A stretch of 64,000 nucleotides of DNA, from contig NZ_PPPX01000001.1 of NCBI RefSeq assembly GCF_002902305.1, positions 1,138,062 to 1,202,061 on the forward strand, given 5' to 3'. Every line of letters starts with the position of its first letter. Within the stretch, counting starts at the first letter, position 1. The notes under the pieces are model-generated. The model was not told where the DNA came from. It saw only the letters and a list, made by a program, of their open reading frames with translations, and ran no database searches. This DNA is from Staphylococcus argensis. Lineage in GTDB: Bacteria > Bacillota > Bacilli > Staphylococcales > Staphylococcaceae. Position numbers and translations under genes: made by a program. Shown piece by piece: positions 16,459-25,879 of this stretch.

Positions 16459-17591
16459 CTTAACAGCTCCTTAACTTCTTGATATACAGAGTCAAATGCC
16501 TCTTTAAACTGCTCAATATCAGCTTCAGTCGTCTTGTTCCCTAGTGACACACGAATACTTCCTTCAATTCGTGTCTCGTCTATATGCATTGCGAGTAAGA
16601 CTTCATTTAATTTAGATTGTTTAGACGAGCACGCACTCGTAGTAGAAATCATCACACCATGTTGTGAGAATGCATTGACGAGCACTTCTCCTTTGACGCC
16701 AGGGAAGCCAATGTTCAGTATGTGAGGAATCGCACCTTCTGGCGTATTCAAATACACTCCTGGATATCGTGCAATAAATTGACGGAGTTCGTCACTCAAA
16801 CTTTGTACGCGTGTATAATTCTCATCCATATTCTGAACGTTAGCTTTCAACGCTTTCACGATTGCAATGTCCATCGGCAAATTCACTGTTCCACTACGTA
16901 ATCCATATTCTTGGCCGCCACCTTGGATAATAGGTTCTAGGTGATGTTTGTTGCGTATAAGTAGTAAGCCTTGCCCTTTTAGACCGTTAAATTTGTGCCC
17001 ACTTACACTGATGCTTTCAACACCCTCTGTTTCTAATGGCACCTTACCTACAGCTTGCACTGCATCTACATGTAAAAATGCTTTAGGATACGCCGCTACG
17101 ATTTCTGCTACTTCGCGCACAGGTTGACGTTGACCCATAATATTGTTGACTTGCATACACGTTACAAGCCCTACTTCACTCGACATTAATGATTTCAAAT
17201 GTTCAATATCGAGTCGCCCTTCTCTTGTGACATTGCAGTATTTAACTGTAAATCCTTCTCCTCCTAAAGCACGGACGACTTCGAGTACAGAAGGATGTTC
17301 AAGTAATGACGTGATGATGACGGGCGCAGAATCTTTCTTACGATATGCCAAACCTTTGAGAGCCATATTATTCGATTCTGTCGCTCCACTGGTAAAAATA
17401 ATATCGAATTCATCATTTAAATTTAAGATTTGATTAATTTGTGATTTGCTCTGTTCTAATAATTGCGCTGCTTGTAAGCCTGCTTTATGAGGACTATTCG
17501 GGTTATAATATACGGATTGGTTTGCTTGTAAATAAGCTTGCAAGACATCCTCATTAGGCGCGGTAGTTGCAGCATTATCTAGATAAATCAC
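16455..17591 (-). CDS. Cysteine desulfurase, NifS/IscS-like partner of ThiI
   Basis: 378 residues starting IYLDNAATT, the family N-terminus. The PLP lysine is in [10 protein letters not shown] and the catalytic cysteine in [14 protein letters not shown] start at 17591 is preferred since AAAGGAG lies 8 nt upstream; the GTG at 17600 is right against the ribosome site. It removes sulfur from cysteine as a persulfide and, by its overlap with thiI, probably hands it to ThiI for s4U formation (the role of NifZ in Bacillus subtilis). It is not near suf genes, which argues against general Fe-S assembly. Confidence 0.92.
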   Translation of the reverse strand: MIYLDNAATTAPNEDVLQAYLQANQSVYYNPNSPHKAGLQAAQLLEQSKSQINQILNLNDEFDIIFTSGATESNNMALKGLAYRKKDSAPVIITSLLEHPSVLEVVRALGGEGFTVKYCNVTREGRLDIEHLKSLMSSEVGLVTCMQVNNIMGQRQPVREVAEIVAAYPKAFLHVDAVQAVGKVPLETEGVESISVSGHKFNGLKGQGLLLIRNKHHLEPIIQGGGQEYGLRSGTVNLPMDIAIVKALKANVQNMDENYTRVQSLSDELRQFIARYPGVYLNTPEGAIPHILNIGFPGVKGEVLVNAFSQHGVMISTTSACSSKQSKLNEVLLAMHIDETRIEGSIRVSLGNKTTEADIEQFKEAFDSVYQEVKELLR

Positions 17592-17788
17592 GGCTCTCAC
17601 TCCTTTTAACGCTCTTTATCTTATCATATTCTAATTTCTTGTGACTATAGGATGATTGTTTTTTATAAATTGAAAGGCAAAATGTCACATAACACTATAA
17701 AATTATACGCATTTCAACCGAAATTTAAAGTGACGTGATTAGTCAGCATCACAATTAAAGTTGTTTAATTTTCACTGTTAAAATCTCA

Positions 17789-17887
17789 CTTGCTTGGGAG
17801 AAACACAGAAATCTGTGTATCTGCAGCGATAGCCTCCTAGTTCGAGATAGCGTTACTCATCTCGAATTCACACATCTACTGGGCAAG
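17789..17887. repeat. Intergenic hairpin repeat, copy 1 (CTTG ... GAGATAGC ... GGGCAAG)
   Basis: This 367-bp gene-free stretch (17592-17959) holds an element bounded by CTTG and CAAG. The core TTCGAGAT/ATCTCGAA can pair, and a second small palindrome, ACACAGAAATCTGTGT, lies inside. It shares framing and core with 22790-22861. No coding signal was seen. Confidence 0.5.
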
Positions 17888-17901
17888 ACCACACTCAACA
17901 C

Positions 17902-17947
17902 AAAAGCACCTCTCAAAAAGTATTCTGTCATACTTTCGAGAGGTGCA
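17902..17947 (-). terminator. Terminator of ezrA
   Basis: On the minus strand GCACCTCTCGAAAGTAT pairs with ATACTTTTTGAGAGGTGC and ends in TTTTG, just past the ezrA stop. Confidence 0.85.
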
Positions 17948-17959
17948 TTGTAACTCAAA

Positions 17960-19666
17960 TTAAAGATCCTGTTCTTCTGTTACTTGTGTTTCAATCTTTT
18001 TCGTGATGCCAGGTTCAATTGATTCTAAAGATTGTTCAGCAATTTCGATGGCACGTTTATAGCGGTTATTCTTGAATAAACGCTCAGCTTCGTTAAGGCT
18101 TTTATCAATACTGGAGTCATCTTTACGATAACGGTTACCGTATTGGATCAAGCGTTCCGCATATACAGCATTGACGAGCACGTCGTTCGCTTCATCTTCA
18201 AATTTATTCATTTGAAGCACGACTTTCGCTACTTTATCTTTCAGCTGTTTCACATGAATTGGACGTACGCTAAATTTCTTATTCACTTCGCGTACTTCAT
18301 AGTCAATTTCATTTTTCATGATGATAAAACGTTCTGGAACGCTCGTTAAGTTTGAAGCAAGTAAGCGACGATAAACTTCTTCTTTCTTACCTTGAACACG
18401 TAAAATGTTCTCTTCAGCTTCTGCTTCATCTTCACGAAGTTGAATTAAGTGATTCTGAAGTTTTTCTTGTTTGTCATTGATAATTGCTACGTGTTCTTCA
18501 ATGTATTTTAAGTTATCTTCCACTTCACTATAACGTACTGCTGATTTAGACATTTCTCTTAAGATTTCATCGTAAACTGAAATCAAGTTTTGAATTTCGT
18601 TTTCAAATTGGCGTACGTTTTGAACATCACTTTCATTAATATAATAATTCTCACGTACATATTCAATTTCAGTTTGAAGCGTGTAGTTCATGTCTTTCGC
18701 TCTAAACAAGTTATCAGTAATGACTTCTTTAGATTCTTCTACTTCGTTCTTCGCTTTCACTTCATGTTCAATCAAGTCATACATTTCATCCAACTTATCG
18801 TTAATCGCATTGAGCTTATCATTAGCCTCATCTAACTCAAGGCGACTAATCATCGGTTCAACGAAGCTTAATTCCGTCTTCAACGTCTGTAGATTACTAT
18901 CTACTTTCACGTGATCTAAATCATAGCCTTCCACTTTCAAGTCACGGCAACCATATTTCAAGTCTTGGAATTGACCTGGAAGTTCTTTCTGCGCTTCACG
19001 GATTAAATCAGGAATTTCTTCCATATCCGCTTTCAAGTATTCCATATCCCCGTGAAGTGTTTGGATATGTTGATGCGCTTGATTGTAATTCCCTTCTTCT
19101 TGAAGCGTGACATAGTTATCAAGTTCAGGCGCAAATGATTCAATTTCTTGTTCAAGCGGTGCTGCTGCTTCTCCAAATTGATGGCGGTTCGCAAGTACAT
19201 CGCGTTTCATTTCACGATAATCTGTCTGACAAGCTTCATACAGTTTATCGTTTTCTTTATGTACGGAAAAGACTTCTTCAACTTCTGTGGTTAAAGAGTT
19301 ATAATTTTCCTCGTATTTATCCATCAACTCATGCGCTTCGTCGATTTCAGTTTGTGCTTGTGCAAAGCGGAACTTGTCTAAATGCGCTTCAGCTTCTTGA
19401 ATCTTGTCTTCAACTGGGACTAAATATTGATTCTTACTTTCAGAAGCGTTGTGTTGTAATAGTCTATAACGCTCCTTTATTTCCCCAGTCATTTCAAGCT
19501 CGGATAATTGATTTAAGCTATCCTCATACGGAAGCTGTTCAATCTTCTCTTTACGTTCCTCGGCTTGTTCAATAATTCGTGTTTTTTGCGAGCGCATGTA
19601 AAATAAGACGCCAACAGCAATAACGATTAAGATCAGTATTGCTAATACAATATACAAGATTACCAT
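17960..19666 (-). CDS. ezrA: Septation ring formation regulator EzrA
   Basis: 568 residues: one N-terminal membrane helix ([20 protein letters not shown], residues 3-22), a short exposed start, then spectrin-like coiled coil rich in E, K, Q and L through about residue 530. This extracellular-N, cytoplasmic-C layout and length are those of EzrA, which binds FtsZ and penicillin-binding proteins and coordinates ring placement with wall synthesis. GGAGGAG precedes the ATG. It is monocistronic; the promoter at 19697-19725 has a spacer motif also found before murJ. Confidence 0.94.
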   Translation of the reverse strand: MVILYIVLAILILIVIAVGVLFYMRSQKTRIIEQAEERKEKIEQLPYEDSLNQLSELEMTGEIKERYRLLQHNASESKNQYLVPVEDKIQEAEAHLDKFRFAQAQTEIDEAHELMDKYEENYNSLTTEVEEVFSVHKENDKLYEACQTDYREMKRDVLANRHQFGEAAAPLEQEIESFAPELDNYVTLQEEGNYNQAHQHIQTLHGDMEYLKADMEEIPDLIREAQKELPGQFQDLKYGCRDLKVEGYDLDHVKVDSNLQTLKTELSFVEPMISRLELDEANDKLNAINDKLDEMYDLIEHEVKAKNEVEESKEVITDNLFRAKDMNYTLQTEIEYVRENYYINESDVQNVRQFENEIQNLISVYDEILREMSKSAVRYSEVEDNLKYIEEHVAIINDKQEKLQNHLIQLREDEAEAEENILRVQGKKEEVYRRLLASNLTSVPERFIIMKNEIDYEVREVNKKFSVRPIHVKQLKDKVAKVVLQMNKFEDEANDVLVNAVYAERLIQYGNRYRKDDSSIDKSLNEAERLFKNNRYKRAIEIAEQSLESIEPGITKKIETQVTEEQDL

Positions 19667-19696
19667 AAGTCTTCTCCTCCTATTTAATCATTTTTA

Positions 19697-19725
19697 ATTA
19701 TAACGTAAGTCGGCTGTCTATTTAA
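19697..19725 (-). promoter_or_regulatory. ezrA promoter with ACAGCCGACTTACGT spacer motif
   Basis: On the minus strand TTAAAT (19720-19725), 17 bp, then TATAAT (19697-19702). The spacer ACAGCCGACTTACGT aligns with the murJ promoter spacer ACAGTCGTATAACGT in the same position relative to the -10. Confidence 0.5.
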
Positions 19726-19878
19726 ATAGAAAATAGATGTTTACGTCAGATTATTTTCAAAAAATTTGTTAACCCCTTTCAACTCTTCATTTCGCTTTCT
19801 TAAAAGAATTTTAAACATCACTATTTAACCCTTTTAAAAAGTACAAAGTTTAATCTCCACAAGTTGAGGTTAAAATAA

Positions 19879-19907
19879 TTGTTTCAACTATATATAGTTA
19901 TTATACT
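19879..19907 (+). promoter_or_regulatory. Promoter of the fRMsr gene
   Basis: TTGTTT (19879-19884) and TATACT (19902-19907) are 17 bp apart, 29 bp before the ATG at 19936. Confidence 0.55.
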
Positions 19908-19935
19908 AAACAGAAAAAGGAATCGAGGTAAAGTT

Positions 19936-20400
19936 ATGACCCAACATTCAACTACAAATTACCGGGCGCTGCAGCAACAACTCAAAGGTTTACTTGAAGG
20001 TGAGCACGATTTAATCGCTATACTCAGCAATGCCTCGGCGTTAATCAATGACCATCTCGACAACGTCAACTGGGTAGGTTTCTATCTTGTTAAAAATGAA
20101 GAACTGCTACTTGGCCCTTTCCAAGGCCATCCTGCGTGTGTACATATCCCACTTGGCAAAGGCGTTTGTGGTTCCGCGGTTTCCGAAGGCGCCGTACAAC
20201 TCGTGGACGACGTTAACGCCTTCCCTGGACACATTGCGTGTGATCCAAATAGCCAATCAGAAATTGTAGTGCCTATACGACGTGGGGGTTCTATTATCGG
20301 TGTACTTGATATTGATGCACCTGTGACGCATCGATTCACTGAAACTGATGCACAAGGTCTTAAAGACGTCGTGACGATTATTGAAGATCATTTAACGTAA
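19936..20400 (+). CDS. GAF-domain free methionine-(R)-sulfoxide reductase (fRMsr)
   Basis: 154 residues forming one GAF domain. The three conserved cysteines of fRMsr are visible in HPACVHIPLG, GKGVCGSA and HIACDPNS. WVGFYLVK and GPFQG are also typical. It reduces free Met-(R)-sulfoxide in the cytosol, complementing MsrA/MsrB. The start at MTQHSTT has GAGGT in front; the longer reading from 19879 includes the promoter. It stands just upstream of rpsD on the same strand, but rpsD has its own consensus promoter. Confident family call. Confidence 0.9.
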   Translation: MTQHSTTNYRALQQQLKGLLEGEHDLIAILSNASALINDHLDNVNWVGFYLVKNEELLLGPFQGHPACVHIPLGKGVCGSAVSEGAVQLVDDVNAFPGHIACDPNSQSEIVVPIRRGGSIIGVLDIDAPVTHRFTETDAQGLKDVVTIIEDHLT

Positions 20401-20415
20401 AATAGGTATTAGCTA

Positions 20416-20443
20416 TTGACACCCTGCCGGATAATGTTACAAT
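20416..20443 (+). promoter_or_regulatory. Strong promoter of rpsD
   Basis: A perfect TTGACA (20416-20421), 16 bp, then TACAAT (20438-20443), as expected for a ribosomal protein gene. Confidence 0.8.
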
Positions 20444-20449
20444 TAAGTT

Positions 20450-20620
20450 TGTGTGAATTAACGAAAATAGCAGTTGTATATTGAATCGCTCTATGTTGTT
20501 CCCGACGCGGACGTGCCGTGTAACCGGAGCTATGAGGCGAGGACACATAAAACAACATATCGATTGAAGCATACAACACTCTTTTTTGTTATTCATAACA
20601 ACAAAAAAGAAAAAGGAGGA
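20450..20620 (+). ncRNA. Ribosomal protein S4 leader (autoregulatory mRNA structure)
   Basis: About 170 nt between the rpsD promoter and start codon. The segment with CGCTCTATGTTGTTCCCGAC, GCCGTGTAACCGG and TATGAGGCGAGGACACATAA, then AACAACATATCGATTGAAGC, has the look of the Firmicute S4 leader, which folds into a pseudoknot that S4 binds to repress its own translation. GTTGTT pairs with AACAAC. Near the 3' end a pure A/T hairpin (20580-20610, TCTTTTTTGTT with AACAAAAAAGA) abuts the ribosome site AAAAGGAGG. Identification is by position and motif memory. Confidence 0.75.
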
Positions 20621-20628
20621 GTCTTATA

Positions 20629-21231
20629 ATGGCTCGATTCAGAGGTTCAAGCTGGAAGAAATCTCGTCGCTTAGGAATTTCTTTAAGCGGTACAGGTAAA
20701 GAATTAGAAAAGCGTCCATACGCTCCAGGACAACATGGTCCTAACCAACGTAAGAAAATGTCAGAGTACGGTTTACAATTACGTGAGAAACAAAAATTAC
20801 GTTACTTATATGGCATGACAGAAAGACAATTCCGTAACACATTCGAACTTGCTGGTAAGCAACACGGTGTACACGGTGAAAACTTCATGCAATTACTTGC
20901 TGCTCGTTTAGACGCAATGGTATATTCATTAGGTTTAGCACGTACTCGTCGTCAAGCACGTCAATTAGTAAGTCATGGTCACATTGAAGTAGATGGTGGT
21001 CGCGTAAACATCCCATCTTACACTTTAAAACCAGGACAAGAAATTTCAGTACGTGAAAAATCTCAAAAATTAGACGTAATCAACGAATCAGTTGAAATCA
21101 ATAACTTCGTACCTGAGTACTTAGAATTTGATTCTGATAACCTCACTGGTAAATTTGTTCGTATTCCTGAGCGTAGTGAATTACCAGCTGAAATTAATGA
21201 ACAACTTATCGTTGAGTACTACTCAAGATAA
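20629..21231 (+). CDS. rpsD: 30S ribosomal protein S4
   Basis: 200 residues. The N-terminus [21 protein letters not shown] is the zinc-free form of S4 common in bacilli (no CxxC). The S4 RNA-binding domain covers about residues 92-155 ([39 protein letters not shown]). It nucleates assembly of the 30S body by binding 16S rRNA and represses its own mRNA via the leader upstream. A strong AAAAGGAGGAG precedes the start. It is a single-gene transcript ending in a clear terminator. Confidence 0.98.
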   Translation: MARFRGSSWKKSRRLGISLSGTGKELEKRPYAPGQHGPNQRKKMSEYGLQLREKQKLRYLYGMTERQFRNTFELAGKQHGVHGENFMQLLAARLDAMVYSLGLARTRRQARQLVSHGHIEVDGGRVNIPSYTLKPGQEISVREKSQKLDVINESVEINNFVPEYLEFDSDNLTGKFVRIPERSELPAEINEQLIVEYYSR

Positions 21232-21250
21232 TAACTTTTTCTATCTATTT

Positions 21251-21287
21251 AGACCCGAGCGAAACACGGTGTTTGCTCGGGTCTTTA
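21251..21287 (+). terminator. Terminator of rpsD
   Basis: AGACCCGAGC pairs with GCTCGGGTCT, ending in TTTA; an extra AAACAC/GTGTTT pairing lengthens the stem. Confidence 0.85.
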
Positions 21288-21321
21288 CTTCTTTCTATTC
21301 TATTATTCAATCGTTCACTTC

Positions 21322-22095
21322 TCACTTTGCTCCTGCCCTATTCTCACTTAAACGCTGTATGAGCTGGCACATGAGTTGCGGCCGATCTGTAATCAAACCA
21401 TCCACACCTTTATGATACAGCCGATACCCTTGCAAGAGACGATTCACTGTATAGGGCATCACTTTCGCATGATGTCGATGAATTTTTCTTACAAAACGCC
21501 GCGTGACATTTTTAAAATGCGGATTAATGTAATTACAGATTTGCGCATAAGCCTTTAAATGAGGCCAGCGTTTCCAAAGATGTTTGCGTTTTAACAATAT
21601 GCCTAACGTAAGTGCATCATCTAACTGATGTAACTGCTTTAAACTATTGAAATCGAATGACTGAATGATTAGCTGTGAATAAGGAAATTGCAGATCACGA
21701 ATTTCTGAGATTAACTGCTGCTCAATACCTGGGTATTTATGCGGTAACTTTAATTCTACTAACAGCTGACGGGATGTATCTCGCATGTATGCTAAGATTT
21801 CCTTAAAGGTCATAATTCGCTGATTAGAATGATGTTTTCCTCTCCAAATGCCGAAATCATAGCGCTTCAACTCAGCTAATGAATAATCTCGTACATACCC
21901 TACGCGATTACATGTGCGATTTAATTTCTCGTCATGTATCACGACCAACTGGTTATCACGTGTCATATGTATATCAATTTCGATCATAGGTGCTGCGGTC
22001 TCAAGTGCGGCCGCCATACTGACCAATGTATTCTCAGGAAAGCTATAGGAATCGCCGCGATGTGCAACGATTGTGATCAGTTGTTTGACTGTCAT
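21322..22095 (-). CDS. Glycerophosphodiester phosphodiesterase, cytosolic (UgpQ-like)
   Basis: 257 residues. The GDPD signature is IVAHRGDSYSFPENTL (about 9-24) followed by EIDIHMTRDNQLVVIHD, which contributes the metal-binding Glu/Asp and the second catalytic His. The C-terminal KGVDGLITDRP is also typical. There is no signal peptide, so it should hydrolyse glycerophosphodiesters to glycerol-3-phosphate inside the cell. It is unusually rich in His, Arg and Tyr. The gene is alone and divergent from the OsmC gene. Start at MTVKQLITI with GAGTGAAG upstream. Confidence 0.9.
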   Translation of the reverse strand: MTVKQLITIVAHRGDSYSFPENTLVSMAAALETAAPMIEIDIHMTRDNQLVVIHDEKLNRTCNRVGYVRDYSLAELKRYDFGIWRGKHHSNQRIMTFKEILAYMRDTSRQLLVELKLPHKYPGIEQQLISEIRDLQFPYSQLIIQSFDFNSLKQLHQLDDALTLGILLKRKHLWKRWPHLKAYAQICNYINPHFKNVTRRFVRKIHRHHAKVMPYTVNRLLQGYRLYHKGVDGLITDRPQLMCQLIQRLSENRAGAK

Positions 22096-22170
22096 GAGTC
22101 TTCACTCTTTCATTTACACTATTAATCATCTAAACTTAATTTAACACATTACATGAGGAGGTCAACGCAC

Positions 22171-22623
22171 ATGAAAGCACATGATTTCAAGGTACAAACG
22201 ACTTGGCAAGGCGGTCGTGATGCAGTTGGTGAAGTTCAAGGCGACGTCCTTCAGGAATCTATTTCTATTCCATCCGGTCTCGGTGGTCAAGGCGTGGGCA
22301 CTAACCCTGACGAGATGCTCGTCTCAGCTGCATCCTCTTGTTATATTATTTCACTTGCCGCCGTGCTGGAGCGTGCACATTTTGAAGATGTAGAGATAGC
22401 GCAAACTTCTATAGGTACTGCTGTGTTAGACCAAGGTAAGTTTAAAATGAAATCCATCACCCACTATCCAACCATCACAATACATGAAGATGACGCTACA
22501 CGGCTCAATCGTCAACTATCAAAACTACTAAAACTCGCAGATCAGAACTGTATGATTTCAAATTCTATACGTGGCAACGTAGCGATTGATATTGAGCCTA
22601 ATATTCAATACTTAGAGGACTGA
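22171..22623 (+). CDS. OsmC/Ohr family peroxiredoxin-like protein
   Basis: 150 residues. The two redox cysteines of the OsmC fold can be seen in VSAASSCYIIS (first third) and DQNCMISN (near the end); GGQGVGTNPDEML precedes the first. These enzymes reduce organic hydroperoxides with thiols. The start is MKAHDFKVQ, since ATGAGGAGGTCAACGCAC upstream supplies the ribosome site; the ATG at 22153 is part of that site. It is followed by a strong hairpin. The preferred substrate cannot be read from the sequence. Confidence 0.88.
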   Translation: MKAHDFKVQTTWQGGRDAVGEVQGDVLQESISIPSGLGGQGVGTNPDEMLVSAASSCYIISLAAVLERAHFEDVEIAQTSIGTAVLDQGKFKMKSITHYPTITIHEDDATRLNRQLSKLLKLADQNCMISNSIRGNVAIDIEPNIQYLED

Positions 22624-22649
22624 GAAGGGCTTCGTCTTAACATTAATAT

Positions 22650-22692
22650 AGACTGAATTTGAGAAGCTGTTACGCTATTTCAAATTCAGTCT
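22650..22692 (+). terminator. Terminator of the OsmC gene, with GAGAAGC core like the neighbouring repeats
   Basis: GACTGAATTTGA pairs perfectly with its complement ending at 22691. The loop region GAGAAGCTGTTACGCTATTTC resembles the core of the hairpin repeat at 22790. Confidence 0.75.
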
Positions 22693-22789
22693 TACTCATA
22701 AAGAGTAGCACAAAAATCAAGGACACCCTATAGATATGAAGTCTACTCATATAGATAGAACTGAATTGTTGTAAATATATTAACTCATG

Positions 22790-22861
22790 CTTGTCGCAGT
22801 TGTTGACTGTACTTGAGATAGCTGACGCTATCTCAAATACGAGTCAACCTCGCGGGGCAAG
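22790..22861. repeat. Intergenic hairpin repeat, copy 2
   Basis: A nested hairpin: CTTG/CAAG ends, then GTTGACT (22802-22808) with AGTCAAC (22842-22848), and a perfect inner stem TTGAGATAGC (22813-22822) with GCTATCTCAA (22827-22836). It is related to 17789-17887. It may also terminate the HAD gene on the minus strand, though no T tract follows. Confidence 0.6.
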
Positions 22862-22897
22862 ACTACGCAATGACTCTAATCTCTGTCTTGCTCCTAA

Positions 22898-24019
22898 TTA
22901 CAATAAAATATTTCTTAGTTGCAACACATCATCTACAATATAGTCTGCACCATAATCTTCTAGTTCTGTTTTCGCCGCTTTACCTTTTAAACCAGTTAGA
23001 GGTCCGATAAATGTGGCGCCTATCTTCTTCGCACAAAGTAAATCAGCTAACGAATCACCAACGATATAAACCTCTTCGTCCTCGAGTCGATGCACTTGAT
23101 TCTGTGCATATTGACTATATTTAGACACGTCATTCCCAAAGTAGGCAGCTAAATATGTAAATGGATTAGGCTTAGCGAGCGGCCGTTGTTCAGGTAATAT
23201 TTGTTCTGCTTTCAAGACATCAGACGCTGTAACGACGTGCTGTTGATCGAAATAATCATTTAAGCCGAGACTTCGAAACGGAACTTCAGTTTCTGTGCGG
23301 GGTCGTCCTGTAGCTAGTGCAAGTTGATAACCTGCATTTACCAAATCTTGCAATAATGTCTGAATTTCTTTAACAGGTGCGAGCACCACTTCATGATAAA
23401 TATAGCCTGCTTTAAATGTGGATTGAGCAGATTTCCTTTCCACTTCTTCAAATAATTGATGTCCTAAATACCATTCTTGATAAACCTCTTGAGCCAGTTG
23501 CCAATATGATCTACTCATTTCAAACATATCTACTTTATCTGTGTACAACGCCGCTTTAGCATGTGCTTGTAAAGCGTCAAATATTTCATTCTTTCCATGC
23601 TTCACTTGTTGTAAAAATTTCATGGGGCTCTCAAAGTTGAGTGCCACTTCGTTCACATGCTGTCCTAGAAATTGTAAAGCTTCGCTAGTGATTGTTTCCG
23701 ATTCAAGAAAGGCTTGTAACGTTCTCGGGTCAATCGACTTACAAATCTCAATTGTATGTAATGCGAGCACGATAAACAACATGTCCCAATTCGAATTGAG
23801 CCCCATTGATTTTAACTGTTGCAGAATCTCATCTTGGTAAAAGACGAGTTCGCGTATTTCTTTAATATCTTCTTCAGTTAGCTGACTGAAGTCGATTGAA
23901 GGATGTAGACCGATGTACTCTGAACTCATCAGAATTTCGTAAACTGTGAGTGCAGCGACATCGAAACAACGATCTTAACTTAAGAAGACACCGTCTACAT
24001 CAAACAAGATTGATTTCAT
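22898..24019 (-). pseudogene. HAD-like hydrolase interrupted by an in-frame stop codon
   Basis: The natural start, ATG at 24017-24019 with GGGAG upstream, reads MKSILFDVDGVFLS and then hits TAA at 23975-23977. After the stop the same frame continues DRCFDVAALTVYEILMSSEY and runs 343 further codons to 22898. The two parts form one HAD phosphatase of 373 residues: motif I FDVDGV, motif II in ALATGRPRTE, motif III Lys in AKPNPF, and motif IV GDSLADLL. One base change (TAA from GAA, for example) explains the stop. The downstream part alone lacks the nucleophile aspartate and cannot be catalytic. The substrate is unknown. It may be true loss, readthrough or a sequence error. Confidence 0.85.
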
Positions 24020-24079
24020 TCTCCCATGCCACTCCCTTATAACTGAACTGTGCTACGCCTATATTACTATCTGTATAGT

Positions 24080-24111
24080 AAAAGAGCAAATAGCACTGAA
24101 CTATTTGCTCT
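24080..24111 (-). terminator. Terminator of the PTS EIICB gene
   Basis: On the minus strand GAGCAAATAG pairs with CTATTTGCTC and is followed by TTTTA. Confidence 0.8.
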
Positions 24112-24163
24112 CAATCTCATTGATTCAATTCTCTTCTTAACTGTGACTTGTTAAAAGTGATAG

Positions 24164-25645
24164 TTATCCTTGACCATTCATTAAGCTTTCTACTTCATCT
24201 GCGACTTGTTGCACTTGCGGACCGATGACTACTTGGGCATTATGTTGCCCACTCGTTGTCACACCTACTGCTCCAGCATTTTTAATCCTATCTTTATCTA
24301 TCTGTTGATTATCCTTAAGCTCTAATCTTAACCGAGTCGCACAATTTGTAAGCGATGTAATATTCTCTTTTCCACCTAAGCCTGTAAGTATTTGCTGAGC
24401 CATCGCATGATATTTGCTACCTGATGCTACGTCCATTTTACTATCAGAAGTTGAATCCGTTTCCGCTGTAGGATCTTGAAGTAAGTTCGTACCTCGACCT
24501 GGGGTATTCAAATTAAAGAGCTTGATTACGGCACGGAAGATGACGTAATACAGAATAAAGAACACGAGGCCCTCTACAACCAACATCAATGGATGATTAG
24601 CCACTGGATTGACGAGAGATAACAGATAATCAATCAACCCTGCGCTGAACGAGAATCCAGCTGTCCAATGGAACACGGCAGCAATAAACATAGATAAACC
24701 TGTTAAGAATGCGTGGATGACAAAGAGTAATGGCGCAACGAACATAAACGCAAACTCTATCGGTTCAGTAACACCTGTGATAAAGGCTGAAACTGCACCT
24801 GCTAACATCAAACCGTATACACGCTTCTTCTGTTTCGATTCAGCTGAATGATACATCGCAAGTGCGGCTGCTGGTACACCAAACATCATCACTGGGAAGA
24901 AACCTGCTTGATAACGACCAGTTATGCCCTTCACAGCTTCGTGTCCTGACTGGAACTTGTGTATGTCATCAATGCCTGCAATATTAAACCAGAACACAGA
25001 ATTTAATGCGTGGTGTAAACCTGTTGGAATTAAGAGACGGTTGAAGAATCCATAAAGGAAAGCACCCACTGGTCCAAATCCAATAATCCATTTAGCAAAG
25101 GTTACAATCGCATCATAAATATATGGCCAAACCACCATCAATACGACGATTAGTCCTAAACTAAAGAAAGCTGTCATGATTGGTACGAGTCGTTTACCGC
25201 TAAAGAAAGACAATGCCATAGGAAGCTCCGTCTGACTGAAACGGTTGTATGTAAATGCAGCGATTAACCCGACGAGCAAACCGACAAAGACGTTACCATT
25301 ATTCATTTGCTCAAAGGCCATGTTGACATCTTTCTCGTCAATCCCTAGCACCACTGATAAATGCTCAGGCTTGAGCACTTGTGTTGTTAAAAAGTAACCG
25401 ACAACAGCTGCTAAAGTCACTGCACCATCGTTCTTCTTCGCCATTCCCAATGCAACCCCTACTGCAAAGAGTATGCCGAGTTGATCGAGAATCGCCATAC
25501 CTCCCTGAGCAAAGAATTCAGCGACATGTGGCCAGAGTTGAAGTGCTTTCAATAAATTCCCTATACCTGTAATAATTGCAGCGGCTGGTAAGACTGCAAT
25601 CGGTAGCATCAGTGATCTACCTAAACGTTGTAGAAAGTTATACAT
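24164..25645 (-). CDS. nagE: PTS EIICB, glucose/N-acetylglucosamine family (NagE-like)
   Basis: 493 residues. The EIIC membrane domain (about 1-375) starts LQRLGRSLMLPIAVLPAAAI and contains the substrate-region motif ITGVTEPIEFAFMF. A linker of about 35 residues leads to EIIB (about 408-490) with the phosphorylated cysteine in TNCATRLRLEL. There is no EIIA domain, so it needs a separate Glc-type EIIA. Length, absence of IIA and position beside the acyltransferase/HtrA genes match the staphylococcal GlcNAc-specific EIICB; glucose specificity cannot be excluded. Monocistronic, with TATAAT on the minus strand near 25705. No antiterminator target was seen. Confidence 0.85.
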   Translation of the reverse strand: MYNFLQRLGRSLMLPIAVLPAAAIITGIGNLLKALQLWPHVAEFFAQGGMAILDQLGILFAVGVALGMAKKNDGAVTLAAVVGYFLTTQVLKPEHLSVVLGIDEKDVNMAFEQMNNGNVFVGLLVGLIAAFTYNRFSQTELPMALSFFSGKRLVPIMTAFFSLGLIVVLMVVWPYIYDAIVTFAKWIIGFGPVGAFLYGFFNRLLIPTGLHHALNSVFWFNIAGIDDIHKFQSGHEAVKGITGRYQAGFFPVMMFGVPAAALAMYHSAESKQKKRVYGLMLAGAVSAFITGVTEPIEFAFMFVAPLLFVIHAFLTGLSMFIAAVFHWTAGFSFSAGLIDYLLSLVNPVANHPLMLVVEGLVFFILYYVIFRAVIKLFNLNTPGRGTNLLQDPTAETDSTSDSKMDVASGSKYHAMAQQILTGLGGKENITSLTNCATRLRLELKDNQQIDKDRIKNAGAVGVTTSGQHNAQVVIGPQVQQVADEVESLMNGQG

Positions 25646-25757
25646 TCGATATCCTCTTTTCTCTATCTCTAATTGTTATTTGAATGTGCAAACTTAATAA
25701 CCAATATTATACTAACATAGCACCACAGCAAGACATATAGCACAACTTCAATCGACA

Positions 25758-25832
25758 CAAAAAAGCTAAAGTTCAACAACTCAAGTCTTAGACTAATATT
25801 CAGATAAGACAGAAGTTGCGCACTTTAGCTTC
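25758..25832 (-). terminator. Terminator of the acyltransferase gene (long-loop hairpin)
   Basis: On the minus strand AGCTAAAGT pairs with ACTTTAGCT and ends TTTTTTG. The loop also contains AACTTCTG/TTGAGTT-type pairing. Confidence 0.7.
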
Positions 25833-25879
25833 TATGTTCAACTTTTCAATTGTAGTGAGATTAACGGACGTAAGAACAA

